Source of the DNA: Scytonema hofmannii PCC 7110
GTDB lineage: Bacteria; Cyanobacteriota; Cyanobacteriia; Cyanobacteriales; Nostocaceae
Direction: 5' to 3'
Length of the DNA: 64,000 bases
Assembly: GCF_000346485.2 (NCBI RefSeq)
Contig: NZ_KQ976354.1
Location: 9,163,333 to 9,227,332 of the forward strand
Under the pieces are notes generated by a model. The model did no database searches and was not told the DNA's origin. It saw only the letters and a list, made by a program, of their open reading frames with translations. The translations under genes and the position numbers were made by a program. Of the stretch, positions 63,960 to 64,000 are shown piece after piece. How positions within the stretch are numbered: the first letter of the stretch is position 1; each line of letters starts with the position of its first letter.

Positions 63960-64000
63960 CAGCTTGACCGAATGTTGTTTTTGCTTTTCTATACCATCAT

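Overview
The window comes from the chromosome of a filamentous, very probably heterocyst-forming cyanobacterium (Nostocales; Scytonema/Tolypothrix/Calothrix-like). Evidence read directly: photosystem II cytochrome c-550 (psbV), plastocyanin (petE) and cytochrome c6 (petJ) side by side; a PatD-like heterocyst-frequency gene with an NtcA-type promoter; an SLH/OprB-type porin; many GCGATCGC (HIP1) octamers; and dense 7-nt tandem repeats of the STRR type known from heterocystous cyanobacteria.

Layout. 1-5 kb: N-terminus of a sensor kinase running off the left edge, an outer-membrane porin and two tandem PhnD-type lipoproteins. 5-12 kb: a nuclease-fold/TPR protein, a PRC-barrel protein and SMC. 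12-18.1 kb is an accessory island: a small orphan gene, a PD-(D/E)XK protein, a DUF1778 antitoxin without its toxin, a DUF433 gene recombined into a broken Uma2 gene, a possible structured RNA, a complete IS200/IS605 element (tnpA/tnpB) and an intact DUF433-DUF5615 pair. 18.7-26 kb: bifunctional proline catabolic enzyme, a second DUF433-DUF5615 pair, a large GT39-like glycosyltransferase and small unknown genes. 26-31.6 kb: hybrid histidine kinase, cobalamin-binding protein, and a protealysin-like M4 protease with its emfourin inhibitor. 31.9-41.8 kb: a GNAT toxin with an unusual large antitoxin, two STAND NTPases (one with 14 WD40 repeats, one without), membrane proteins and a PIN toxin-antitoxin pair. 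41.8-46 kb: amidase, Rel/Spo ppGpp enzyme and patD. 46.5-53 kb: a double ATPase of a peptide importer, a phosphinothricin-type acetyltransferase and two sugar-ABC permeases. 53.3-55.3 kb: psbV-petE-petJ. 55.3-64 kb: TonB-like protein, CobI, a cytochrome-b-like protein, a Na+/H+ antiporter, tRNA-Glu, an SRPBCC protein and a GAF sensor kinase with a replaced phospho-acceptor His.

The most notable items are (i) the GNAT toxin whose cognate antitoxin seems to keep only the toxin-neutralising tail of DUF1778 and to replace the DNA-binding part by about 230 residues of unknown helical domain; (ii) several families of heptanucleotide repeats that fill most gaps and also enter genes, supplying a start codon (cobI), stop codons and internal linkers; (iii) a TnpB lacking the zinc ribbon and the canonical RuvC-II Glu; (iv) kinase- and cytochrome-like proteins that have lost key residues. 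No CRISPR array or rRNA was seen; there is one tRNA. All function calls come from reading the translated sequence; no database search was run.
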